This document shows positions 1 through 5,500 of a DNA stretch of 10,351 bases, piece after piece (within the stretch, counting starts at the first letter, position 1; every line of letters begins with the position of its first letter). This DNA comes from Faecalibacterium sp. (GTDB lineage: Bacteria; Bacillota; Clostridia; Oscillospirales; Ruminococcaceae), in the NCBI GenBank assembly GCA_017483235.1, contig JAFULE010000148.1:1-10351 (forward strand). The letters are read 5' to 3'. A program made the translations under genes and the position numbers. The notes beneath the pieces are model-generated. The model had not been told where the DNA came from. It worked only from the letters and a program-made list of their open reading frames with translations, and searched no databases.

Positions 1-1136
1 ATGTGGCAGGGACCATGGAAGCCGCGGCCGTCCTGCCAGGCAACGCCGATGTCCCAGCCGGCGTGCAGCACTTCCTCAATGGTTTTGCCGTGGGCTTCGC
101 ACCACTTGGTGCAGTCCAGGAACAGCATATAGGTGCCCTGAGGCTTGGATACCTCCACACCCTCAAAGTGCTGGGCAATGTAGTCGCAGGCGTAGTTGAC
201 GTTGCCGCTCAGAACTTCGCACAGCTCGTCCACCCACTCGTAGCCTTCGGGCTTGTAGGCGCCGATCAAAGCGTGCATGGACAGCACGTTCATCGAGTTG
301 TAGTGGTACTTGCTGCCGGCGGTCTGTACACGCTCGCGCAGGTAGTCGTTGTAGATGATATGGTAGCTGCCGATCAGGCCGGCCAGATTGAATGTTTTGC
401 TGGGGGCGTAGATGGCCACGGTGCGGTTGCGGGCATCCTCGCTGACCGACTGGGTGGGAATGTGCTTGGCACCGTTCAGCAGCAGGTCGCTCCAGATCTC
501 GTCCGAAATGACAAAGCAGTCGTTGGCCTTGTACACTTCCATGGCCTTTTCGATCTCCCAGCGCTCCCACACACGGCCGCAGGGGTTGTGGGGGCTGCAG
601 AATACGGCAACATGGATCTTGTTGGCCTTGATCTTGGCATCCATGTCCTCGTAGTCCATCCGCCATACGCCGTTTTCATCCTTGACCAGCGGGCTGTGCA
701 CGATCTTGTAGCCGCCGTTGGTCAGGCTGCCGGTAAAGCCCACGTAGGTGGGGCTGTGCAGCAGCACCGGGTCGCCGTGAGAAGCCAGAACGGCCATGGC
801 GCTCATCACGCCGCCCAGAACGCTGTTTTCGTAGCCGATGTGCTTGGCCTCCAGACCGGTGACGCCGTTGCGGGTCTCGTGCCACTGGATAATGCTGTCA
901 AAATACTCTTTGGTGGGGCGGAAGTAGCCGTAGGCAGTGTGCTGGGCACGCTCGATGATGGCCTGCGGAATGGTGGGCACGGTGGGGAAGTTCATGTCTG
1001 CCACCCACATGGGGATCAGGTCAAAGCCTTCCTTCGGGGGGGTGGGGGCCATGCCGCCGCCGCCTTGCAGAACCAGGTCTACCGCAATGGCGTCCTTGCC
1101 GCGGCGATCCATAATGCTGGTAAAATCGTATTTCAT
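1..1136 (-). CDS. patB: MalY/PatB-type PLP-dependent cystathionine beta-lyase (C-S lyase), 3' end cut by window edge
   Basis: Fold-type I PLP enzyme of the MalY/PatB family. Family members beta-eliminate cystathionine or S-substituted cysteines to pyruvate, ammonia and a thiol in the cytoplasm. The protein starts MKYDFTSIMDRRGKDAIAVD, and 378 residues are visible. Near residues 42-46 is the family motif PMWVADMNF. Then come a CSPHNPCGRVW segment, the SDEIWSDL aspartate that contacts the PLP ring nitrogen, and SKTFNLAG with the probable Schiff-base lysine K247. The visible end WQDGRGFHGPCH is typical of the last 20-25 residues, so little is missing. The ATG at 1136 has AGAAAGGA at 1148-1155, 11 nt upstream, and a promoter at 1190-1218. 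It lies downstream of the M20 amidohydrolase on the same strand. A general aminotransferase is less likely given the MalY-type motifs. Substrate is not determinable from sequence. Confidence 0.9.
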   Translation of the reverse strand, partial: MKYDFTSIMDRRGKDAIAVDLVLQGGGGMAPTPPKEGFDLIPMWVADMNFPTVPTIPQAIIERAQHTAYGYFRPTKEYFDSIIQWHETRNGVTGLEAKHIGYENSVLGGVMSAMAVLASHGDPVLLHSPTYVGFTGSLTNGGYKIVHSPLVKDENGVWRMDYEDMDAKIKANKIHVAVFCSPHNPCGRVWERWEIEKAMEVYKANDCFVISDEIWSDLLLNGAKHIPTQSVSEDARNRTVAIYAPSKTFNLAGLIGSYHIIYNDYLRERVQTAGSKYHYNSMNVLSMHALIGAYKPEGYEWVDELCEVLSGNVNYACDYIAQHFEGVEVSKPQGTYMLFLDCTKWCEAHGKTIEEVLHAGWDIGVAWQDGRGFHGPCH

Positions 1137-1161
1137 AGCAGATACAGTCCTTTCTGATGGT

Positions 1162-1173
1162 TTTCACGTGAAA
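1162..1173. promoter_or_regulatory. Perfect 12-bp palindrome, possible operator in the patB leader
   Basis: TTTCACGTGAAA is a perfect inverted repeat centred on CACGTG. It lies between the predicted -10 box (1190-1195) and the ribosome binding site of the patB-like gene, roughly 10-25 nt into the expected transcript. That is a usual place for a repressor to bind. I do not recognise the regulator, and a chance palindrome cannot be excluded. Confidence 0.35.
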
Positions 1174-1189
1174 GTAATGCGTTGATTTT

Positions 1190-1218
1190 ATTGTACTCCC
1201 GCAAGGGGGCAAAGTCCA
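1190..1218 (-). promoter_or_regulatory. Predicted sigma-A promoter of the patB-like gene
   Basis: Read on the minus strand, TGGACT (1213-1218; 4 of 6 to TTGACA) is followed after exactly 17 nt by TACAAT (1190-1195; 5 of 6 to TATAAT). The expected transcript start is about 45 nt before the ATG. This suggests the lyase can be transcribed independently of the M20 gene upstream. Confidence 0.6.
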
Positions 1219-1226
1219 GTGATTGA

Positions 1227-1241
1227 GGCTTTGGCAAAGCC
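1227..1241 (-). terminator. Short hairpin after the M20 gene, weak terminator candidate
   Basis: GGCTTTGGCAAAGCC folds as a 6-bp stem with a 3-nt loop, about 30 nt after the stop codon of the M20 amidohydrolase. On the minus strand no U-run follows, so it would be a poor intrinsic terminator. Some read-through into the patB-like gene is plausible. Confidence 0.25.
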
Positions 1242-1270
1242 GATTTTACATCTTGCTCAGTGAAAGGGGA

Positions 1271-2491
1271 TCAGTCTTGTACAAGATGTGCGAGGCCGCC
1301 CTGCAAAACGGCATTGGCGTAGGCAAGGGTGGCAGCCACACCCAGCGGCAGTACCCCTTCGTCCACATCAAACTGCTCGTTGTGGTGGCCCGCGCCACTG
1401 CCATATTCCGGGTTGACAATACCAAGATGAGCCATCACACAAGGGTACACACGGCAGTAGCGGCTGTAGCTTTCCGAGGCATACCAGGGCTCGCAGGGGG
1501 CAATGGCCCCGGCGGGCAGCACCGCGGCGGCGGCCTGTCGGGCCAAGGCGGCGCAGGCGGGGTGGTTTTGTACCGGGCCGCATACCACGTTGAACCGGGG
1601 GCCGAATTCCACGGTGCAGCCGTTCATGGCGGCGGTGTGCTGCGCCACCGTTTTGAACACCTCCACACCTTTTTCGCCGGCGGATTGTTCAAAAAAGCGC
1701 AGCGAACCGATGATATGCGTGGTTTCGGGAATGACATTGACCGTCTGCCCGCCCTGAATGCTGGTCACTCCAAGGGTAACGGTTTGCCCGGCGGGGATCT
1801 GGTTGACCCATGCGGTGGCGGTGTTGGTGAGGATGGCGGCGGCGCAGAACACCGGGTTGGCGCTCAGGTCGGGGCGGCTGCCGTGGCCGCCCTTGCCCTT
1901 TACGGTAATATCCACCCCGGCGGCACCGGCCATGCGGGGGCCGTCGGCCAGGCAGATTTTGCCGCTTTCCAGCCCGGCATACACGTGGATGGCCCAGCAG
2001 GCGTCGATGCTGTATTCGGCCAGCGCTGCCAGCATGGGGCGGGCACCAATGCCGTTTTCTTCGCCGGCTTCAAAGCAGAAATATACCCGGCCGCACAGGC
2101 TGTCCCGTTCGGCGGCCAGCGCTTTGGCGGCTGCCAGCAGCATGGCGGTGTGGGCGTCGTGGCCGCAGGCGTGGCTGTTGGCGGGGTTGGACGAGCGGCA
2201 TACCCGCGTCCCGGCCAGATTTTCGGGATGCTGGGGCACCGGCAGCGCGTCGATGTCGGCCCGCAGCGCAAGGCCCGGACCGGGGCGGCCGGTGTCCAGA
2301 ATGGCAAGGGTGCCGGTTTGGCCCACCGGCTGCCAGGGCAGGCCGGCAGCATCCAGCTGGGCGCGGATAAAGGCGGCGGTCTGGTGTTCTTCGCCGCCCA
2401 GTTCGGCAAAGGCATGCACGGTGCGGCGGCACTGCACGGTGTAGTCGGTCAGGTCGGCGGCAAGGGCGCGGATGCGGTCGGTTGTCAGCAT
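1271..2491 (-). CDS. M20 (M20D) family metallo-amidohydrolase, N-acyl-amino-acid hydrolase type
   Basis: Predicted cytoplasmic zinc- or manganese-dependent amidohydrolase of 406 residues, the usual size for the AbgB/HipO/N-acyl-amino acid hydrolase group. It would remove an acyl group from an amino acid or small peptide. Visible motifs: LRADIDALPV (about 77-85) and HACGHDAH with C109, H111 and H114. Next come GEENG with E144/E145, AIHV with H169, the lid-domain segment GKGGHGSRPD (H203), and the C-terminal GHHNEQFDVDEG with H369/H370. These match the two-metal site of subfamily M20D, in which a cysteine replaces a histidine. The ATG at 2491 is chosen because AAAGGAG (2499-2505) lies 7 nt upstream; an upstream extension of the reading frame would overlap the end of queH. 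It follows queH by 25 nt and is probably co-transcribed with it. The acyl group and amino acid cannot be told from sequence. Confidence 0.9.
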   Translation of the reverse strand: MLTTDRIRALAADLTDYTVQCRRTVHAFAELGGEEHQTAAFIRAQLDAAGLPWQPVGQTGTLAILDTGRPGPGLALRADIDALPVPQHPENLAGTRVCRSSNPANSHACGHDAHTAMLLAAAKALAAERDSLCGRVYFCFEAGEENGIGARPMLAALAEYSIDACWAIHVYAGLESGKICLADGPRMAGAAGVDITVKGKGGHGSRPDLSANPVFCAAAILTNTATAWVNQIPAGQTVTLGVTSIQGGQTVNVIPETTHIIGSLRFFEQSAGEKGVEVFKTVAQHTAAMNGCTVEFGPRFNVVCGPVQNHPACAALARQAAAAVLPAGAIAPCEPWYASESYSRYCRVYPCVMAHLGIVNPEYGSGAGHHNEQFDVDEGVLPLGVAATLAYANAVLQGGLAHLVQD

Positions 2492-2516
2492 AGGGTGGCT
2501 CCTTTCATCATCGGGG

Positions 2517-3125
2517 TTACAGCGGCCGGGCCGAAAATTCGCAGCCGCAGTAATCCTGCCGGTACAGGCCGTATTCGTCGCTGAGGGCAAGGCTGCGGCT
2601 GTAGCCGCCTCGCTTTTTAAAGTCGTTGGGCAGATGCTTTACCCCGTACTGCTGCTCCAGTGCCTTGCCAATGGCATTGACCAGTGCGGCGTCCTTGCGC
2701 GGGCTGATGGACAGGGTGGTGGTAAACCATTCGTAGCCGTGTTTTTTTGCATACCGGGCGGCACGTTCCATCCGCAGCCGGTAACATACCGCGCAGCGGG
2801 CGCCCCGCTCGGGTTCGGCTTCCAGCCCCTTTACGGCGGTATAAAACTGCTGTGGGTCGTAATCGTCTTCCACAAGGGTCACGTCCAGCGGCCGGGCTTG
2901 CTCCAGAAAGCGGCGCAGCTCTTCGTACCGGCGGTGATATTCCTCGGCGGGCCAGATGTTGGGGTTGTAATATAAAATGGTGATGCGGAAATGCCGACAC
3001 AGCTGTTCCAGCACGGCGCTGCTGCAGGGGCCGCAGCAGGCGTGCAGCAGCAGGGTGGGGCGGGTGCCGTTCAGCTGTTTGAGGGTCAGTTCCATCCAGC
3101 CGACAAGATTTTGGGGAAGTGCCAT
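2517..3125 (-). CDS. queH: Epoxyqueuosine reductase QueH
   Basis: QueH (formerly DUF208) reduces epoxyqueuosine to queuosine in the wobble position of GUN-anticodon tRNAs. It is the [4Fe-4S] alternative to the cobalamin enzyme QueG. The protein has 202 residues, normal for the family. The hallmarks are all present: HACCGPC (C30, C31, C34), YNPNIWP, a CAVCYRLR segment (C111, C114), TLSISPRKD, and the C-terminal LYRQDYCGCEFS (C193, C195). These cysteines bind the cluster or take part in catalysis. The ATG at 3125 has a perfect AGGAGG (3134-3139) 8 nt upstream. The reading frame stays open to 3185, but that stretch overlaps the predicted -10 box, so the longer start is unlikely. The gene stands first in a transcript that continues into the M20 gene. 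No other queuosine gene is visible. Confidence 0.95.
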   Translation of the reverse strand: MALPQNLVGWMELTLKQLNGTRPTLLLHACCGPCSSAVLEQLCRHFRITILYYNPNIWPAEEYHRRYEELRRFLEQARPLDVTLVEDDYDPQQFYTAVKGLEAEPERGARCAVCYRLRMERAARYAKKHGYEWFTTTLSISPRKDAALVNAIGKALEQQYGVKHLPNDFKKRGGYSRSLALSDEYGLYRQDYCGCEFSARPL

Positions 3126-3156
3126 GTGGGGTGCCTCCTGATGATTTACTGCTTTG

Positions 3157-3185
3157 ATTGTACCATACTGCATTGCAAACCGCAA
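3157..3185 (-). promoter_or_regulatory. Predicted extended -10 promoter of queH
   Basis: On the minus strand the -10 is TACAAT (3157-3162), preceded directly by TGG, giving the extended -10 form TGnTACAAT. A weak -35, TTGCGG (3180-3185; 3 of 6), lies 17 nt further upstream. The promoter overlaps the oppositely directed promoter of the DUF896 gene. Confidence 0.55.
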
Positions 3186-3200
3186 AAAAATCGGTATACT
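3173..3200 (+). promoter_or_regulatory. Predicted promoter of the DUF896 gene
   Basis: TTGCAA (3173-3178; 4 of 6 to the -35 consensus) and TATACT (3195-3200; 5 of 6 to TATAAT) are separated by 16 nt. The -10 lies 47 nt before the ATG at 3248. The -35 box lies between the two boxes of the queH promoter on the other strand, so the two polymerases probably compete. Confidence 0.55.
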
Positions 3201-3247
3201 ATTTATGTAAATGAGAGAACAGCGGCATTGCCGGAAAGGAATAGACC

Positions 3248-3475
3248 ATGACTCAGGAAAAAATTGACCGTATCAACCAGCTGGCCCGCAAAAGCAAGAC
3301 CGCCGAAGGCCTGACCGAGGCCGAAAAGGCAGAGCAGGCCGCCCTGCGCCGGGAGTATATTCAGGCGGTTACCGGCAGCCTGCGGGTACAGCTGGACAAC
3401 ACCAGCGTGCAGGAAGCCGACGGCACCATTCATAAGCTGAAAGAAAACCCTGCCAAAAAGCTGCCCCGCAGCTGA
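3248..3475 (+). CDS. DUF896 (UPF0291, YnzC-like) small protein
   Basis: Small cytoplasmic protein of 75 residues, matching the length and pattern of DUF896/YnzC of Firmicutes. It has an N-terminal helical hairpin, EKIDRINQLARKSK then GLTEAEKAEQAALRREYI (about 4-38). A less structured tail follows, in which the family's usual D-x-x-G-T segment appears as EADGTIHKL (about 56-64). The molecular function of the family is not established; the B. subtilis relative is co-encoded with SOS genes, but no SOS genes are visible here. The ATG at 3248 has GGAAAGGA (3233-3240) 7 nt upstream, and the gene forms a single-gene unit between its own promoter and a strong terminator. Confidence 0.88.
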   Translation: MTQEKIDRINQLARKSKTAEGLTEAEKAEQAALRREYIQAVTGSLRVQLDNTSVQEADGTIHKLKENPAKKLPRS

Positions 3476-3486
3476 ACAAAAAGCAA

Positions 3487-3519
3487 CCCCCGCACCCAAG
3501 GTGCGGGGGAAATTTTTTA
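3487..3519. terminator. Strong bidirectional intrinsic terminator between DUF896 and carD
   Basis: CCCCCGCACC, loop CAA, GGTGCGGGGG forms a perfect 10-bp GC-rich stem (3487-3509). On the plus strand it is followed by AAATTTTTTATT and ends the DUF896 transcript. On the minus strand it is followed by TTGCTTTTTG and ends the carD transcript, whose stop codon (3517-3519) is only 7 nt away. Confidence 0.92.
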
Positions 3520-4020
3520 TTCGGCAGATTGCAGTTGTGCATCGATACAAGGCTTGATCGCTTCGCGGGGCTGCTGCAGTGCCACCGAAAGCTCGCTGTA
3601 CAGCATATCCTCGGCGCGGCGCAGATATTGCTGATCCGTTTTGGAAAGCGACCGCCCCGGTGCGGCGGTTTTGTTTTTGATATGGACTGTTTTGATTAGC
3701 CGCAGCAGGTCTTCGCAGCTATGGCTGCGGAAAAAGCCTTTGTAATGCTCGCCCAGAATCTGGGGGCTGTGGCTGGGGCAGATGGATGGTTCCATGCCCG
3801 GAATGGCTTCGAGCAGCTGCCGGGCCTGCTGTTCGGTGATCACCGGGCGCATGAATACGGTGGTATCCACCGGGGTATAAATGACGCCGGCATCGTGCAG
3901 CGGTTTCAGCCGGTAGTACAGACGCTGACCATCGGTGGGGATATTGGCAGGCACTTCAACCGCCTCCACGGTGCACACACCAGCGCTTCCGTACACGATT
4001 TTCTGGCCTACTTGATACAT
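3517..4020 (-). CDS. carD: CarD-family transcriptional regulator
   Basis: CarD/CdnL-type protein of 167 residues. In studied bacteria these bind the RNA polymerase beta subunit through an N-terminal Tudor-like domain and stabilise the open promoter complex through a C-terminal helical DNA-binding domain. The N-terminus MYQVGQKIVYGSAGVCTVEAV is the family signature (YG..GV..V), followed by YYRLKPL and VDTTVFMRPVIT (about 36-62). The remainder (about 63-167) is helical with several basic residues, and contains the CarD-like region SLSKTDQQYLRRAEDMLYSEL (about 124-144). The ATG at 4020 has AAAGGAGG (4028-4035) 7 nt upstream; the longer in-frame start lacks such a site. It is a single-gene unit ending in a terminator shared with the DUF896 gene. 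I cannot tell whether this is the main CarD of the cell or a paralogue. Confidence 0.88.
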   Translation of the reverse strand: MYQVGQKIVYGSAGVCTVEAVEVPANIPTDGQRLYYRLKPLHDAGVIYTPVDTTVFMRPVITEQQARQLLEAIPGMEPSICPSHSPQILGEHYKGFFRSHSCEDLLRLIKTVHIKNKTAAPGRSLSKTDQQYLRRAEDMLYSELSVALQQPREAIKPCIDAQLQSAE

Positions 4021-4089
4021 AAGGGGTCCTCCTTTAGGCGGGTGCGTTCCGCCGGCCACCCCGACCGGAGACGGACGCTATACAACCTT

Positions 4090-4120
4090 ATTATACCAAA
4101 AATTTGCCGCCCGGTGTAAG
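4090..4120 (-). promoter_or_regulatory. Predicted extended -10 promoter of carD
   Basis: On the minus strand a consensus TATAAT (4090-4095) is preceded by TGG, giving the extended -10 element TGnTATAAT. The best -35 candidate is CTTACA (4115-4120; 4 of 6), at a long spacing of 19 nt, so recognition may rest mostly on the -10. It shares the ten bases TGGTATAATA with the CDF promoter on the opposite strand. Confidence 0.6.
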
Positions 4121-4226
4121 CCTGAAAATGAACCGAAGGAAGGGAAAATCCCGCTTTTGGGGCTTTGAAATGACAGATCCGTTTTGGGAAAAAGCCTTGA
4201 AAGGCAGGGGAATTTGTGCGGGACAC
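4121..4226. other. Gap between the divergent carD and CDF promoters
   Basis: About 100 nt between two predicted promoters. It holds an AT-leaning stretch with GGGA/TCCC and GGCTTT/AAAGCC pairs that could form weak stems. It also contains a 38-codon plus-strand reading frame (4128-4244) without a ribosome binding site. I see no RNA gene or riboswitch. Confidence 0.4.
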
Positions 4227-4255
4227 TTTTCAACAGTAAAGTGAAGTGGTATAAT
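4227..4255 (+). promoter_or_regulatory. Predicted promoter of the CDF-aminotransferase-icd group
   Basis: TTTTCA (4227-4232; 4 of 6) and a consensus TATAAT (4250-4255) stand 17 nt apart. TGG directly before the -10 makes it an extended -10 promoter. The expected leader is only about 50 nt, too short for the manganese-sensing yybP-ykoY riboswitch. This is the only clear promoter upstream of the three-gene run. Confidence 0.7.
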
Positions 4256-4300
4256 ATAAGTCATTCCTGCCGGCGGTATCTGTGGTGCGGCTTAACATGT

Positions 4301-4305
4301 GAGGG
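4301..4305 (+). promoter_or_regulatory. Ribosome binding site deciding the GTG start of the CDF gene
   Basis: GAGGG lies 8 nt before the GTG at 4314. An in-frame GTG at 4299 overlaps this site and would have no site of its own, and the ATG at 4297 is followed immediately by a stop. The resulting N-terminus MTEFLIRLF matches what I know of related CDF proteins. Confidence 0.6.
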
Positions 4306-4313
4306 AAACGATT

Positions 4314-5495
4314 GTGACAGAGTTTTTGATCCGATTGTTTGTAAAACAGCGCGACCCGGCCCTGCCCGGGGTGCGTGCGATATACGGCAAGCTGGCAAGC
4401 TGGGTGGGCATTGGCTGCAACCTGCTGCTGTTTGCCGGTAAATTTGCGGTGGGCACCCTGTTTGGCAGTATTGCCATTACTGCCGACGGTATGAATAACC
4501 TTTCGGATGCTTCCAGCAATGTGGTCAGCCTGCTGGGCTTCAAGCTGGCGGCAAAGCCTGCTGACGCCGAGCACCCCTACGGCCATGCCCGGTATGAATA
4601 TCTGGCAGGGCTGTGCGTCAGCGTGATGATCATGGCCATCGGCCTGTCGCTGGGCAAAGAGTCGTTTTTTAAGGTGCTGCGGCCCGAACAGGTGGGCTTC
4701 AGCTGGCTGAGCATCGGGGTGCTGCTGGCCTCCATTGGGGTAAAGCTGTGGCTGAGTGTGTTCAATGGAAAGATTGGTGCCCTGATCGATTCGGATACCC
4801 TGCGTGCCACCGCGGCCGACAGCCGCAACGATGTGATCAGCACCAGCGCGGTGCTGGCATCCACGTTGCTGTGCAAAGCTACCGGATTTGCGGTCATCGA
4901 CGGTGTGATGGGTCTGGCGGTAGCGGCGTTCATTCTGTACAGTGGTTTTACCTTGGTAAAGGATACGTTAAGCCCGCTTCTGGGCGAAAGCCCTGACCCG
5001 AAGCTGGTGCAGCACATTGAAAAAACCGTGATGAGTTACCCCGATGTGCTGGGCATGCACGATTTGATGGTGCACGACTATGGCCCGGGCCGGCAATTTG
5101 CCAGCCTGCATGTGGAATTTGCCGCTGAAACCGATGTGCTGATCGCCCACGATGTGGTGGACACCATCGAGCGTGATTTTTTGAAGCGGGATAACCTGAT
5201 GGTTACCATTCATTACGACCCCATCGTCACGGCTGACCAGTCGGTGGCCGATGTGCGGGGGTATCTGACCGAAACGCTGGCCGCCCTTGATCCGGCCCTT
5301 TCGCTGCACGATCTGCGGCTGGTGCCGGGCGAAACCCACACCAATGTGCTGTTTGATCTGGTGCTGCCCGCCGGCTATACCGGCGACCGGGCCGAGGTGC
5401 TGCGCCGCCTGCGGGAGGCGTTGTATGTCAAGGACCCCAAGTACATTGCAGTGGTAAAAATCGAGCAGGCGTATGTCGCCGGCTATGAGGAGTGA
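4314..5495 (+). CDS. Cation diffusion facilitator, manganese-type metal site, with duplicated C-terminal domain
   Basis: Membrane exporter of 393 residues that, as in other CDF proteins, should move a divalent metal out of the cytoplasm in exchange for protons. Six hydrophobic segments lie at about 29-52, 54-79, 97-115, 131-150, 165-188 and 192-215. The metal site reads N61-x-x-x-D65 in helix 2 and D169-x-x-x-D173 in helix 5. Zinc-type members carry histidine in helix 5, whereas Asp at this place is typical of Mn2+ exporters such as MntE. HPYGHARYEYLAGL (87-100) is the usual loop motif. The ZT-dimer domain spans about 222-303, and a second region with a similar pattern follows (306-388), making it about 80 residues longer than minimal CDFs. 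The start is the GTG at 4314. It is the first gene of a unit with the aminotransferase 5 nt downstream. Family is certain; metal is inferred. Confidence 0.92.
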   Translation: MTEFLIRLFVKQRDPALPGVRAIYGKLASWVGIGCNLLLFAGKFAVGTLFGSIAITADGMNNLSDASSNVVSLLGFKLAAKPADAEHPYGHARYEYLAGLCVSVMIMAIGLSLGKESFFKVLRPEQVGFSWLSIGVLLASIGVKLWLSVFNGKIGALIDSDTLRATAADSRNDVISTSAVLASTLLCKATGFAVIDGVMGLAVAAFILYSGFTLVKDTLSPLLGESPDPKLVQHIEKTVMSYPDVLGMHDLMVHDYGPGRQFASLHVEFAAETDVLIAHDVVDTIERDFLKRDNLMVTIHYDPIVTADQSVADVRGYLTETLAALDPALSLHDLRLVPGETHTNVLFDLVLPAGYTGDRAEVLRRLREALYVKDPKYIAVVKIEQAYVAGYEE

Positions 5496-5500
5496 ATAGG

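Noticed and set aside
3..1157. 384-residue plus-strand open frame opposite the patB-like gene
   Set aside because: Exactly codon-aligned antisense shadow of a well-recognised gene in GC-rich DNA; composition is Val/Gly/His-rich with no known motifs and no fitting ribosome binding site.
1223..2584. 453-residue plus-strand open frame opposite the M20 gene
   Set aside because: Gly/Ala/His-rich antisense translation of an M20 gene whose metal motifs are all intact on the minus strand.
3126..3185. Longer N-terminus for QueH
   Set aside because: The extension overlaps the predicted -10 box and lacks a ribosome binding site, while the ATG at 3125 has a perfect AGGAGG at 8 nt.
4128..4244. 38-codon plus-strand frame in the carD-CDF intergenic region
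   Set aside because: No ribosome binding site, no recognisable motif, and it runs into the predicted CDF promoter.
4256..4313. Manganese riboswitch (yybP-ykoY) ahead of the CDF gene
   Set aside because: The predicted leader is about 50 nt, too short, and the typical paired loops are not visible.
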